9,473 bases of DNA from Akkermansiaceae bacterium UBA985 (GCA_002292185.1 DBBL01000177.1:4806-14278), one strand, 5' to 3'; counted from the stretch's first letter, positions 1-7,460 are shown. The notes: a model not told the origin generated them from the letters alone. Numbers and translations: made by a program.

Positions 1-866
1 TTACCCACACAGGCAGAGATCGGGTAGCCTCCGCTAAGAGACTTACCCAAACAAATCATATCCGGTGCAACGCCCTCCCAGTCACAGGCAAACATTTTGC
101 CGGTGCGGTTAAAACCACTGTAGACCTCATCATAAATCAGCACCACATCATTGGCATCACACCATGCACGCAGCTTCGCCAGAAAACCATCTGGAGGCAC
201 CACCTTGCCTCCGCGCCCCTGAATAGGCTCAACCAAAAGTGCACCGACATGCTCAGCATTAAGCTCCTTAAGCTGATGATCCAGCACCCCCATTTCATAA
301 TCATCTGTTGGGAAATCAAGCTGCGCGCGCAAAGGCGCCAACTGCCCTTCAAACGGCCTACGAAACTTCTCAATTCCCGCCCCTAAAAGAGCACCATAAC
401 CCAGACCATGGTAGCCGTTTTTAAAACTCACCAAGCCGGCTTTACCGGTAGCCATCACCGCGGTTTTTAAGGCCGTCTCCACCGCTTCAAATCCCGAGTT
501 ACTCAAAGTCGTCTTGCCCACACCCTCATTCCAGCGTTCAAAGGTCATTGCCGACAACAGCTGACACACCTCCACTTTTAATGCGGTCGGATGCACATCC
601 CCCATACCATGAATGAGCTGCTTTGACTGCTCAGCCATCACTGCCGCTGACCAGCCGTGACCCAGGCCCGCGACACCAAAGGCAGCGGTAAGATCGATGA
701 ATCGGTTGCCATCCTCGTCCCAGACATTGACGCCATCAGCACGCTCCCAAAAAACCGGCCAGTCCTCGGCCATATAGGTCACATTTCTACACTCATAACG
801 CTTGAGCTCATCAGCCAGCGCAAGGGAGCGAGGGCCGGGGATCTTTGTGACAAGCTCAGGAAGCAT
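1..866 (-). CDS. Class III PLP-dependent aminotransferase, C-terminus beyond window
   Basis: The reverse strand from 866 encodes 288 residues that continue past base 1 without a stop. It belongs to the class III (omega/acetylornithine/GABA type) aminotransferases, cytoplasmic PLP enzymes that move an amino group, usually from an omega-amine or amino acid to a keto acid. Visible family marks are NSGFEAVETALK (123-134), YHG (152-154), EPIQGRGG (213-220), the cofactor-ring aspartate in IYDEV (D246), GFNRTGKMFA (251-260), and the Schiff-base lysine in LGKSLSGGYP (K275). Family members are usually 400-450 residues, so roughly the last third is missing. ATG at 866 is the first start after an in-frame TAG at 878-876; no clear ribosome binding site precedes it. 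The exact substrate cannot be told from this part; glutamate-1-semialdehyde, acetylornithine and GABA enzymes share these motifs. It is divergent from the channel gene. Confidence 0.9.
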   Translation of the reverse strand, partial: MLPELVTKIPGPRSLALADELKRYECRNVTYMAEDWPVFWERADGVNVWDEDGNRFIDLTAAFGVAGLGHGWSAAVMAEQSKQLIHGMGDVHPTALKVEVCQLLSAMTFERWNEGVGKTTLSNSGFEAVETALKTAVMATGKAGLVSFKNGYHGLGYGALLGAGIEKFRRPFEGQLAPLRAQLDFPTDDYEMGVLDHQLKELNAEHVGALLVEPIQGRGGKVVPPDGFLAKLRAWCDANDVVLIYDEVYSGFNRTGKMFACDWEGVAPDMICLGKSLSGGYPISACVG

Positions 867-978
867 GGCCAGATTCTACCGTGGAAATACCAGCTGTCCA
901 GCCACAGCTTGTCGTGGCATCAATATGCCTCAATTTTGCATTGCGTAACAACGCTCAAAAACTTAAGACCCATAGGCA
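867..978. promoter_or_regulatory. Divergent intergenic region, aminotransferase / mscS
   Basis: These 112 bases separate two divergently transcribed genes, so both promoters should lie here or just inside the genes. I see no close match to a -35/-10 pair on either strand. A small inverted repeat GCGT-aaca-ACGC (946-957) is the only structure. The channel start has only AGG two bases before its ATG, too close to act as a normal ribosome binding site. Confidence 0.4.
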
Positions 979-1803
979 ATGGACATTAACTTCGAACAAA
1001 TCATTGAACAAATCACCCAGCTTTCAGCCCAATATGGTTTTAAGTTGATCGCTGCCATCATCAGCCTGTGGATCGGCTGGAAGATCGTCAACGTGCTCTG
1101 TAAGGCGCTCGAAAAATGGTTCGATAAAGTGGATTACGATCAAGCGCTTGAGACCTTCATCCTGAGCTTGGTATCGATGGCACTAAGAGTCCTCTTGGTC
1201 ATTACCTGTGCCAGTATTGCCGGTTTTCCAATGACCTCTTTTGTCGCCATCCTCGGTGCCGCCGGACTCGCGGTAGGAATGGCGCTTTCAGGAACTCTGC
1301 AGAATTTCGCCGGCGGTGTTCTCATTCTCATTCTTAAACCCTTTAAAGTCGGTGACTTCATCGAGACCCAAGGGCACAGCGGCAAAGTGCGCAGCATTCA
1401 GATTTTCAACACCGTCATCAATACCGGCGACAATAAACGCATCATCTTGCCCAATGGACCGGTCGCCACGGGCTCACTGATTAACTACTCCGCAGAAGAC
1501 AAGCGCCGTGTCGATTTCACCTTCGGCATCAGCTACGGTGACGACATCGATCAAGCAAAAGAGGTATTAAGCTCGATCATCAATGCGGATGAAAGGGTCG
1601 ATCGTGATCCTGAACCTCTCATCGCCGTTCACGCATTGGCCGACAACTCGGTCAACATCATTGTTCGTGTTTGGGCCAACTCCAGCGACTATTGGGGTAT
1701 TTACTTTGATGTCACCGAGAAGGTTAAAAAATCTTTCGACAAAGAAGGACTCTCATTCCCCTTCCCCCAGACAGATATTCACCTTCACAAGATCGAAGAT
1801 TAA
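979..1803 (+). CDS. mscS: Small-conductance mechanosensitive channel MscS
   Basis: This 274-residue inner-membrane protein is an MscS/YggB-type channel that opens under membrane tension and releases solutes during hypo-osmotic shock. Three helices are visible: TM1 about 21-43, TM2 about 62-82, and the pore helix TM3 about 88-120 with the glycine/alanine packing pattern GAAGLAVGMALSGTLQNFAGG (93-113) and the kink region at G112-G113. The cytoplasmic vestibule follows: KPFKVGDFIE (120-129), IFNTVINTGDNKRIILPNG (142-160), the INYS turn (168-171), then a beta/alpha region with RVWANSSDYW (230-239), and the ending GLSFPFPQTDIHLH (257-270). Length is close to the 286 residues of the E. coli protein and lacks the extra periplasmic domains of larger homologues. 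It is the first gene of a plus-strand run, 81 bp before the phosphatase. The start ATG gives a normal N-terminus, although its ribosome binding site is weak. Confidence 0.95.
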   Translation: MDINFEQIIEQITQLSAQYGFKLIAAIISLWIGWKIVNVLCKALEKWFDKVDYDQALETFILSLVSMALRVLLVITCASIAGFPMTSFVAILGAAGLAVGMALSGTLQNFAGGVLILILKPFKVGDFIETQGHSGKVRSIQIFNTVINTGDNKRIILPNGPVATGSLINYSAEDKRRVDFTFGISYGDDIDQAKEVLSSIINADERVDRDPEPLIAVHALADNSVNIIVRVWANSSDYWGIYFDVTEKVKKSFDKEGLSFPFPQTDIHLHKIED

Positions 1804-1884
1804 TACTGGGTAGATTTAATATTAGGCAACCCGCCAGCTGATCACGGCTCCTTTTTATTGGCTCTGCTCTTGAACTCTTGAGCA

Positions 1885-2565
1885 ATGCCCATGATGCTTA
1901 CACACGTGATACGAGCCGTTATTTTTGATTTGGATGGGACCTTGGTTCATTCCTTGTCGGGCATCGCCAAGGCCCTCAACACGATCCTCGAACGTCACCA
2001 TCTGCCCACCCATAGCGAGAGCACCGTGCGCACATTCATTGGCAATGGCATTGTTAAACTTGTCGAGCGCGCCTGCCCAGACGGTTATGACCCTGGGCAA
2101 ATGGCCGAACTCACCCGTGCGGTGAGTGATGAATATGCCAGCTCGTGGCAAGATGGCACCGTCCCCTATACCGGAGTGAACGAGACACTCACCGCACTGC
2201 TGCAGAGGGGAATCAAGATTGCCGTTCTGTCAAACAAGCCACATGCCTTCTGCCAGCAAATCACCAATCTCATTTTCCCAGACATCACCTTCACCGCAGT
2301 AGTCGGCCATCATCAAGGCGTTCCTACCAAGCCAGACCCCACAGGAGCACTCGATCTAGCAAAGCTCTTACATGCATCACCTGAGGAAATTGCCTTTGTG
2401 GGAGACTCCACCATTGATGTCGCCACCGCACACAATGCGGGCATGATCTCCGTTGCCGCCACCTGGGGCTATCATGACCTTGCTGACCTCATCTCCGAAT
2501 CCCCTACGCACCGGATCAACGGCATCAATGAATTGCTCGATATCTTAGACAACCAGGCACCGTAA
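1885..2565 (+). CDS. gph: HAD-superfamily phosphatase, phosphoglycolate phosphatase-like
   Basis: This 226-residue cytoplasmic protein is a HAD hydrolase with the Gph/PGPase layout: it probably removes phosphate from 2-phosphoglycolate or a similar small phosphoester. Motif I is FDLDGTL with nucleophile D15 and acid/base D17. A helical cap follows (about 20-95), with IGNGIVKLVERA (52-63) as in Gph. Motif II is LSNKP (S116), motif III the lysine in TKPDP (K149), and motif IV VGDSTIDV (D174, D178) for Mg2+. The ending WGYHD (194-198) matches the family's YGY turn. The common DS after DGTLV is HS here (H22), outside the catalytic pair. Start is uncertain: ATG at 1885, 1891 and 1894 are all in frame, and a short GAG at 1879-1881 suits 1891 better. 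It stops one base before the transporter ATG, so the two are probably translationally coupled. Substrate specificity is inferred; other HAD phosphatases look similar. Confidence 0.85.
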   Translation: MPMMLTHVIRAVIFDLDGTLVHSLSGIAKALNTILERHHLPTHSESTVRTFIGNGIVKLVERACPDGYDPGQMAELTRAVSDEYASSWQDGTVPYTGVNETLTALLQRGIKIAVLSNKPHAFCQQITNLIFPDITFTAVVGHHQGVPTKPDPTGALDLAKLLHASPEEIAFVGDSTIDVATAHNAGMISVAATWGYHDLADLISESPTHRINGINELLDILDNQAP

Positions 2566-2566
2566 A

Positions 2567-4378
2567 ATGTCCTACTCATCCCAGCCTTCCGACACTAGCG
2601 GCATGCCAAGCGGCATCCCCTACATTATCTCCAATGAGGCGGCAGAGAGATTTTCATTCTATGGCATGAAAGCGGCGCTTGCCGTCTTCCTCGCCAATTA
2701 CCTCGGCGTACTCGGGGGTGAGTCGATGAGTGAGGCCAAAGCAACAGCCTATGTTTCTTTTTTCAACTCCGCGGTTTACCTCACCCCTCTTTTTGGCGCC
2801 TTAGTTGCCGATATCTTCTTCGGAAAATACCGAACGATCATCACCCTATCGATTGTCTATTGCCTTGGCCACTTGGTGTTGGCCCTCATGGGCATGGCAG
2901 GCATCGTTCAGCTTTGGCTGCTTGCCGGCTTGGGCCTCATTGCCATTGGCGCTGGCGGCATCAAGCCCTGCGTCTCAGCGCACGTAGGAGATCAGTTTGG
3001 TAAAAATAACCAGCATCTCATCCCCAAAATCTTTAATATCTTCTACCTCTCCATTAACTTTGGCGCGGTTATTTCCAACCTTGCCATCCCCTTCATCCTC
3101 AAATGGTATGGTCCACACTGGGCATTTGGCACCCCCGGCATTTTGATGGCAATTGCTACCCTCACCTTCTGGATGGGACGCCGCAAATTTGTCCACATCC
3201 CGCCTCACGGAGAAGCCTTTGGCAAGGAACTCTTCAGCAAAGAAGGACTCGTCGCCATTGGCAAACTTGCCCCACTGTTTCTTTTTGTTGCCGTCTTCTG
3301 GTGCCTCTTTGACCAGACGGCCAACACCCTCGTTTTTCAGGCTCAAAAAATGAACCTCCGTCTCTTTGATTTCGACTTCATGCCTGCCGCATTACGTGAG
3401 CTTGAGGTGTTACCCTCCCAGATTCAGGCCGCCAATCCTTTCCTCATCCTCGTGCTCATCCCCATCTTCTCATGGTGGATCTATCCCAGCGTAGAGAAAG
3501 TCCTTCCTCTTACCCCGCTGCGAAAGATAGGCACCGGACTCTTTCTGATGGTGCTTTCCTTTGCCGTCATCTCCCTTGCTCAACAAGCGATCGACCTAGG
3601 CCACACCCCCAGCGTCTGGTGGCAACTACTCGCCTATCTCATTTTCACTGCTGCTGAAATTCTCATCTCCATTGTCTGCCTTGAATTTGCCTATACCCAG
3701 GCGCCACGCAAAATGAAATCCTTTGTCATGAGCCTCTTTCTGCTCTCGGTATTTGCCGGCAACGCGCTCACCGGCATCATCAACACCTATATCCAAATCC
3801 CAGAGCTTTCCCTCAGCACGGACAAAACGCATCCAGGCTATGATGCCACCGCTGATACCAATGATGACCTCACTCTCACGACCAATGGCGAGATCCTCTC
3901 ACCTGCACTGGACCAGCTCAAACAGAGCGCAGCCGCCATCCAGTATATTTATGGGATCAAAAAATCTCTGCCCACCACCGCCAGTGGCGCCAAAGCCCTC
4001 GCCTCGATCAACGATCCATGGGGCAGGCCACTGCGTTACACCCTCATCAGCTCAAGCTCTGCCCGTATCTCATCAGACGGCCCTGACCAAATCCACAAAA
4101 CCGCATGGGATCTCGGCATCATCTTGACCGTCAGACAAAGCATCACCGAGGAACAGGGAACCTGGCTGCAACGTGAGAAAAAACGCCTAGGCATGCTAGA
4201 TCAAGCCCCAGCTAATGGTCGAGGCATGCTACTGCAAAGCGCCTACTACGCTGGTGGCCAGACCAAGCTAGAAGGAGCTGCCTACTTCTGGTTTTTCACC
4301 AAGCTGATGCTTGTCACCGCCATTGTCTTTATTCCGTTTTCGCTATGCTATAAGCCTAGAACGTATCTTCAGCAATAA
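2567..4378 (+). CDS. POT/PTR2-family proton-dependent peptide transporter with periplasmic insert
   Basis: This 603-residue inner-membrane protein belongs to the proton-coupled oligopeptide transporters (POT/PTR2, major facilitator fold), which import di- and tripeptides with protons. The proton/substrate motif ExxERF is present as NEAAERFSFYG (E24, E27, R28). PTR2 signature 1 lies around FFNSAVYLTPLFGALVADI (65-83), signature 2 around FNIFYLSINFGA (156-167), and the TM10 glutamate motif around AAEILISIVCLEFAYTQAP (362-380, E364). Helices TM11 (about 383-409) and TM12 (about 571-595) are separated by some 155 residues (411-565), whereas typical bacterial members of 450-520 residues have a short loop there. 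The insert is hydrophilic and holds DPWGRPLRY (483-491) and SDGPD (503-507), resembling the end of GspG-type pseudopilins. By standard POT topology it faces the periplasm. The gene starts one base after the phosphatase stop and is convergent with ilvD. Confidence 0.93.
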   Translation: MSYSSQPSDTSGMPSGIPYIISNEAAERFSFYGMKAALAVFLANYLGVLGGESMSEAKATAYVSFFNSAVYLTPLFGALVADIFFGKYRTIITLSIVYCLGHLVLALMGMAGIVQLWLLAGLGLIAIGAGGIKPCVSAHVGDQFGKNNQHLIPKIFNIFYLSINFGAVISNLAIPFILKWYGPHWAFGTPGILMAIATLTFWMGRRKFVHIPPHGEAFGKELFSKEGLVAIGKLAPLFLFVAVFWCLFDQTANTLVFQAQKMNLRLFDFDFMPAALRELEVLPSQIQAANPFLILVLIPIFSWWIYPSVEKVLPLTPLRKIGTGLFLMVLSFAVISLAQQAIDLGHTPSVWWQLLAYLIFTAAEILISIVCLEFAYTQAPRKMKSFVMSLFLLSVFAGNALTGIINTYIQIPELSLSTDKTHPGYDATADTNDDLTLTTNGEILSPALDQLKQSAAAIQYIYGIKKSLPTTASGAKALASINDPWGRPLRYTLISSSSARISSDGPDQIHKTAWDLGIILTVRQSITEEQGTWLQREKKRLGMLDQAPANGRGMLLQSAYYAGGQTKLEGAAYFWFFTKLMLVTAIVFIPFSLCYKPRTYLQQ

Positions 4379-4406
4379 TCTCAGGGCTACAGGGCCGGTC
4401 ATTCAC

Positions 4407-4422
4407 GAAGCTCTGAGGCTTC
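4407..4422. terminator. Weak hairpin between convergent transporter and ilvD genes
   Basis: The 52-bp gap between the two converging genes holds GAAGC-TCTGAG-GCTTC, a perfect 5-bp stem with a 6-base loop. It has no T-run on either side, so if it ends transcription it is not a classical intrinsic terminator. It is the only structure I see in the gap. Confidence 0.25.
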
Positions 4423-4430
4423 TAGGTAGA

Positions 4431-6131
4431 CTACTCGAACTTATCGGTGACCGCTCCCGTAGAAGCAGAGGTCACGTGCGCTGCATACTTCGCCAGCACA
4501 CCACGCTTATAACGTGGTTCGTACGGCTGCCACTGAGCACGGCGCTGTGCGAGATCTTCATCGCTCACATTGACACTGAGCACATTGTTCACAGAATCGA
4601 TGGTAATGATGTCACCTTCTTCGAGTAGACCGATAGGCCCGCCTACATGCGCCTCAGGTGTAATGTGACCAACCACAAAACCGTGGCTGCCACCGGAAAA
4701 ACGTCCATCCGTGATCAGCGCCACCTTGTCACCAAGGCCACGCCCCATCACTGCACTTGTTGGCCCTAACATCTCACGCATACCGGGACCGCCCTTGGGC
4801 CCTTCACGGCGAATGACAATCACGTCGCCATCGATAATCTTACCCTCAAGAATGGCTGCCATCGCATCCTCTTCACAATCAAAAACACGAGCGCTGCCTG
4901 TAAAGCTGTCACCCTCTTTACCGGTAATTTTAGCGACCGCACCATCAGGGGCTAGGTTACCATAGAGAATACGCAAGTGACTGTCCTTCTTGATCGGATT
5001 GTCAAGCGGCCGGATAATGTCCTGACCCTCTGGATACTCCAATGCTGAATTAGCGAGGTTCTCAGCTAGAGTCTTGCCCGTTACCGTCAGACAATCACCA
5101 TGCAGCAGACCCGCATCCAATAAAATCTTCATCAACGGCACCGTGCCACCGATCTTGACGAGGTCCGCCATCACATACTTACCACTTGGCTTGAGGTTAG
5201 CTACCATCGGCACCCGTTTGCCGATTGCAGTAAAGTCATCAATATTGAGCTCAACACCGCATGCATGAGCCATGGCCAAGAGGTGCAGCACCGCATTGGT
5301 AGAACCACCGAGCGCAATCACCACGGTAATCGCATTTTCAAAAGCCTCACGCGTCATGATATCAAGAGGGCGAATCCCCTTATCCATCATATTGAGCACC
5401 GCAGCACCCGCATCAAAGCAGTCCCTCATCTTATCATCACCGATCGCATCCTGAGAGGAGCTGTTAGGCAGTGACATACCAAGAGCCTCAATGGCAGTAG
5501 CCATCGTGTTTGCTGTATACATACCACCACAAGAGCCGGCACCCGGAATCGCATTTTCCTCGATCGTGAGTAAGTCCTCATCACTCAATTCACCAGCAGC
5601 ATGTTTGCCGACAGCTTCGAACACTGAAACCACATCCAAATCTTTTTCCTCCCCCTGAATCGTCGCACAACCAGGCAAAATAGTACCGCCATAAACAAAT
5701 ACGCCGGGACGATTCATGCGTGCCAAGGCTATAATACACGCCGGCATATTCTTATCACAACCACCGATCGCTACCACGCCATCCATGCCTTCACAGCCGA
5801 CTACTGTCTCAATGGAATCAGCAATGACCTCACGGGACACCAAGGAATACTTCATGCCCTCCGTGCCCATCGAAATACCGTCAGAAATAGTAATGGTATT
5901 AAAGATGACTGATTTGCCTCCAGCAGCATCCACGCCTTTAGCGGATTCCCGTGCAAGACGGTCAATATGCATATTGCAGGGAGTTACTTGGCTCCAAGTA
6001 GATGCCACACCCACTTGCGGCTTATCAAAATCTTCATTGGAGAAGCCGACGGCATGCATCATCGCACGGCTCGGCGCGCGATCTGGACCATCAAAAACTT
6101 GTGACGAATAAGGACGACGTGAATCAGACAT
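4431..6131 (-). CDS. ilvD: Dihydroxy-acid dehydratase
   Basis: IlvD dehydrates 2,3-dihydroxy-3-methylbutanoate and -pentanoate to the 2-oxo acids, the penultimate step of valine and isoleucine synthesis (and the entry to leucine and pantothenate), in the cytoplasm. From the ATG at 6131 it is 566 residues, normal for the short IlvD class. The iron-sulfur ligands are the three cysteines in [17 protein letters not shown] (family signature 1) and [14 protein letters not shown], about residues 52, 125 and 201. [15 protein letters not shown] in the N-terminal part and the signature 2 region [26 protein letters not shown] sequence near the C-terminus (around 4648-4715) are intact. An in-frame GTG at 6137 would add two residues (MV); ATG at 6131 fits the [10 protein letters not shown] start better, but neither has a good ribosome binding site. 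No other ilv/leu gene is nearby, so it is probably a single-gene unit with its own leader. Confidence 0.96.
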   Translation of the reverse strand: MSDSRRPYSSQVFDGPDRAPSRAMMHAVGFSNEDFDKPQVGVASTWSQVTPCNMHIDRLARESAKGVDAAGGKSVIFNTITISDGISMGTEGMKYSLVSREVIADSIETVVGCEGMDGVVAIGGCDKNMPACIIALARMNRPGVFVYGGTILPGCATIQGEEKDLDVVSVFEAVGKHAAGELSDEDLLTIEENAIPGAGSCGGMYTANTMATAIEALGMSLPNSSSQDAIGDDKMRDCFDAGAAVLNMMDKGIRPLDIMTREAFENAITVVIALGGSTNAVLHLLAMAHACGVELNIDDFTAIGKRVPMVANLKPSGKYVMADLVKIGGTVPLMKILLDAGLLHGDCLTVTGKTLAENLANSALEYPEGQDIIRPLDNPIKKDSHLRILYGNLAPDGAVAKITGKEGDSFTGSARVFDCEEDAMAAILEGKIIDGDVIVIRREGPKGGPGMREMLGPTSAVMGRGLGDKVALITDGRFSGGSHGFVVGHITPEAHVGGPIGLLEEGDIITIDSVNNVLSVNVSDEDLAQRRAQWQPYEPRYKRGVLAKYAAHVTSASTGAVTDKFE

Positions 6132-6183
6132 GACCACGTGCTAATAGATCACCGCGATCTTGTAAACAGACAAGTTTGCATGC

Positions 6184-6222
6184 CTAGTCGATATGAGCAC
6201 TAAATAGCCATTTGATCGCCAT
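6184..6222 (-). CDS. Candidate 12-residue leader peptide upstream of ilvD
   Basis: An ATG at 6222 opens a 12-codon frame, MAIKWLFSAHID, ending in TAG at 6186-6184. GAGGTGA sits 4-5 bases before the ATG (6233-6227), the best ribosome binding site in the window and much better than that of ilvD itself. It lies between the candidate -10 box and ilvD, 52 bp upstream of the ilvD ATG. The peptide has two isoleucine codons and one leucine codon, more than expected by chance but not a dense regulatory run. Between the frame and ilvD is a stem CTTGT-6-ACAAG (6159-6174) and an overlapping GATC...GATC (6147-6159), without a U-run. It could be an attenuation-type leader or simply a chance frame. Confidence 0.28.
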   Translation of the reverse strand: MAIKWLFSAHID

Positions 6223-6241
6223 TTTGTCACCTCACTGACAG

Positions 6242-6247
6242 ATTATA
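6242..6247 (-). promoter_or_regulatory. Candidate -10 box for ilvD
   Basis: On the minus strand this reads TATAAT, a perfect -10 consensus, inside an AT-rich stretch. The region 16-18 bases further upstream offers only CTTATA or similar, at most half of a -35 consensus. Transcription from it would start near 6235, right before the leader frame's ribosome binding site, giving a leader of about 100 bases before ilvD. Confidence 0.35.
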
Positions 6248-6529
6248 TAACTTTTCTTAAATATATAAGTGTTCCTTGTATTTAATTTTGTAAAATAAAG
6301 CCTCGGCTTGATATTATTCAAAATATCTATATCTAGCGATCTTAATGGTCAACTTATATGGCTATATATAACTTACCATGAGTGTGTTATGATCACTTAA
6401 AGGCAGCGCCCTGGTGGCGGAAAAGCCAATAATTGATGGCGTATTGCAAGATTAAGTCGCTCCCTTATTTATACATATGTTGATTTTACTCCGCTTATTT
6501 AAAAAAAGTATAGCTAATAGGCGGCGAAA

Positions 6530-6542
6530 GTGTATTATACAC
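6530..6542. promoter_or_regulatory. Palindrome GTGTATTATACAC, possible operator or -10 region
   Basis: GTGTAT-T-ATACAC is a perfect 6-bp inverted repeat around one base, 61 bp before the start of the first PEP-CTERM gene. It contains TATTAT, a fair -10 box. No good -35 lies upstream. The symmetry suits a dimeric repressor or activator site overlapping the promoter, but no partner site is seen in front of the second paralogue. Confidence 0.3.
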
Positions 6543-6603
6543 CTGTAGCGAAGATCAGGTTATTTGAAATTAAGCGGTCTTCAGCCCCTCCCCCTTTACG
6601 ACC

Positions 6604-7419
6604 ATGAATTTACGCACACTATTCTGGCTCTCTGTGATTACCGGTTGCCTTCTGGGCCCGATCGCGAAAGGACAGATATTTAGCTTCGATGGTTACAAAA
6701 CCTCAGCCGATAGTTACGAAGACGCCAACAAAAAGGCAGTCTACTTCTATAACGATCATAAGTTAGAAAGTTACGGAACACAAAGCGACCCCATATACCA
6801 AACCTATGTTCGCTGGGGTGTTGGCACTGACAGCTCCGAAACGACAGGAACTGAATACTTTTTTCTTTATGTTGAGACACCTATTGAGGTGAAGAACATG
6901 ATCTGGGGAGATGTCGTGACAGACCAAGACGTTCTTGATTACAACGTGCATTATACCAACCACCACGACGATCTCGAAAAAGACCAGTTTACTTACGGTT
7001 TTGCCACAGGAAGCGAAAAAGTTGCCTTCGAAGGTGCCGACGGCAGCACACTTTTTGAAACCAAGTTAAAGGATGGCAGCGGCAGCACAGCCGCTGGGCA
7101 ATTGGATGTTAAATCATCTCTCGACTACCTCCTTGCCAACGGAGCAACCGAGAACAACAGTGACGATGCTAATAACACCAATAATAACACACTAGCTGTC
7201 GATTCGACGACGACAGCAATGGCATTCGAATACAAATTTGCATTTAATGAGACTGATAACATAGCCCTCATCAACAGTATCGACCAAATTAAATATCACC
7301 TATCTCCCGAGCGGGGCCTACATCCTACTCAAGTTCCTGAACCCTCCGGGACGCTCCTACTTGGCATCGCTGCTACTCCTGGCATTCTTCGCCGCAAACG
7401 AAAAGTCACCATTTTTTAA
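6604..7419 (+). CDS. Secreted PEP-CTERM sorting domain protein, paralogue 1
   Basis: This 271-residue protein is of unknown function but clear destination. Residues 1-23 are an export signal: R4 followed by a hydrophobic core LFWLSVITGCLLGPI, with a likely cleavage before Q24 (AKG/Q). An ITGC lipobox-like motif places a cysteine at 15. The C-terminus has the exosortase sorting tail: VPEPSG (244-249), a short hydrophobic helix (about 250-262) and the basic end RRKRK (263-267), here with four further residues VTIF. The mature part is rich in aromatic, Asp and Asn residues and probably beta-rich; residues 183-196 form an Asn/Asp-rich linker (ENNSDD, NNTNNNT). Blocks shared with paralogue 2 are TEYFFLYVETPI (83-94), ATGSEKVAFE (134-143) and MAFEYKF (206-212), and YHLSPE (231-236). 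Such proteins are processed by an exosortase and held at the cell surface or matrix; no exosortase gene is in this window. The conserved MNLRTLF start supports the ATG, which follows a C-rich tract instead of a ribosome binding site. Confidence 0.85.
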   Translation: MNLRTLFWLSVITGCLLGPIAKGQIFSFDGYKTSADSYEDANKKAVYFYNDHKLESYGTQSDPIYQTYVRWGVGTDSSETTGTEYFFLYVETPIEVKNMIWGDVVTDQDVLDYNVHYTNHHDDLEKDQFTYGFATGSEKVAFEGADGSTLFETKLKDGSGSTAAGQLDVKSSLDYLLANGATENNSDDANNTNNNTLAVDSTTTAMAFEYKFAFNETDNIALINSIDQIKYHLSPERGLHPTQVPEPSGTLLLGIAATPGILRRKRKVTIF

Positions 7420-7460
7420 GTATCATTCAAATAATTAGCATTGTTTATTTGTTCATAGTT

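Larger units (their letters stand above)
6138..6603. other. 466-bp AT-rich intergenic region, ilvD / PEP-CTERM gene 1
   Basis: This spacer divides ilvD (minus) from the first secreted protein (plus) and contains no gene beyond the short ilvD leader frame. It is clearly more AT-rich than the flanking genes. Small structures are AAGC-ctcg-GCTT (6298-6309), GATATT-attcaa-AATATC (6310-6327), a CGCC-ctggt-GGCG hairpin (about 6408-6420) and the palindrome at 6530-6542. None matches a riboswitch family I can recognise. The promoter of the secreted protein gene probably lies in the last 150 bases. Confidence 0.6.

Noticed and set aside
657..989. 110-codon plus-strand frame
   Set aside because: It lies opposite the start of the aminotransferase, whose family motifs are unmistakable; the frame encodes nothing recognisable.
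1804..1884. Terminator between mscS and the phosphatase gene (TTTTTATT at 1852-1859)
   Set aside because: The T-run is preceded by only a 3-bp possible stem, too weak to count as a terminator.
4311..4628. 105-codon plus-strand frame between transporter and ilvD
   Set aside because: It overlaps the ends of both real genes in other frames and has no motif.
6131..6137. GTG start of ilvD at 6137
   Set aside because: It adds only two residues and has no better ribosome binding site than the ATG at 6131, whose MSDSRRPY sequence is a normal start.
6403..6450. Possible riboswitch-like structure (CGCC/GGCG hairpin with neighbouring GCC)
   Set aside because: Only one short stem is clear and no conserved core of a known riboswitch class is visible; it is also about 160 bp from the next start.
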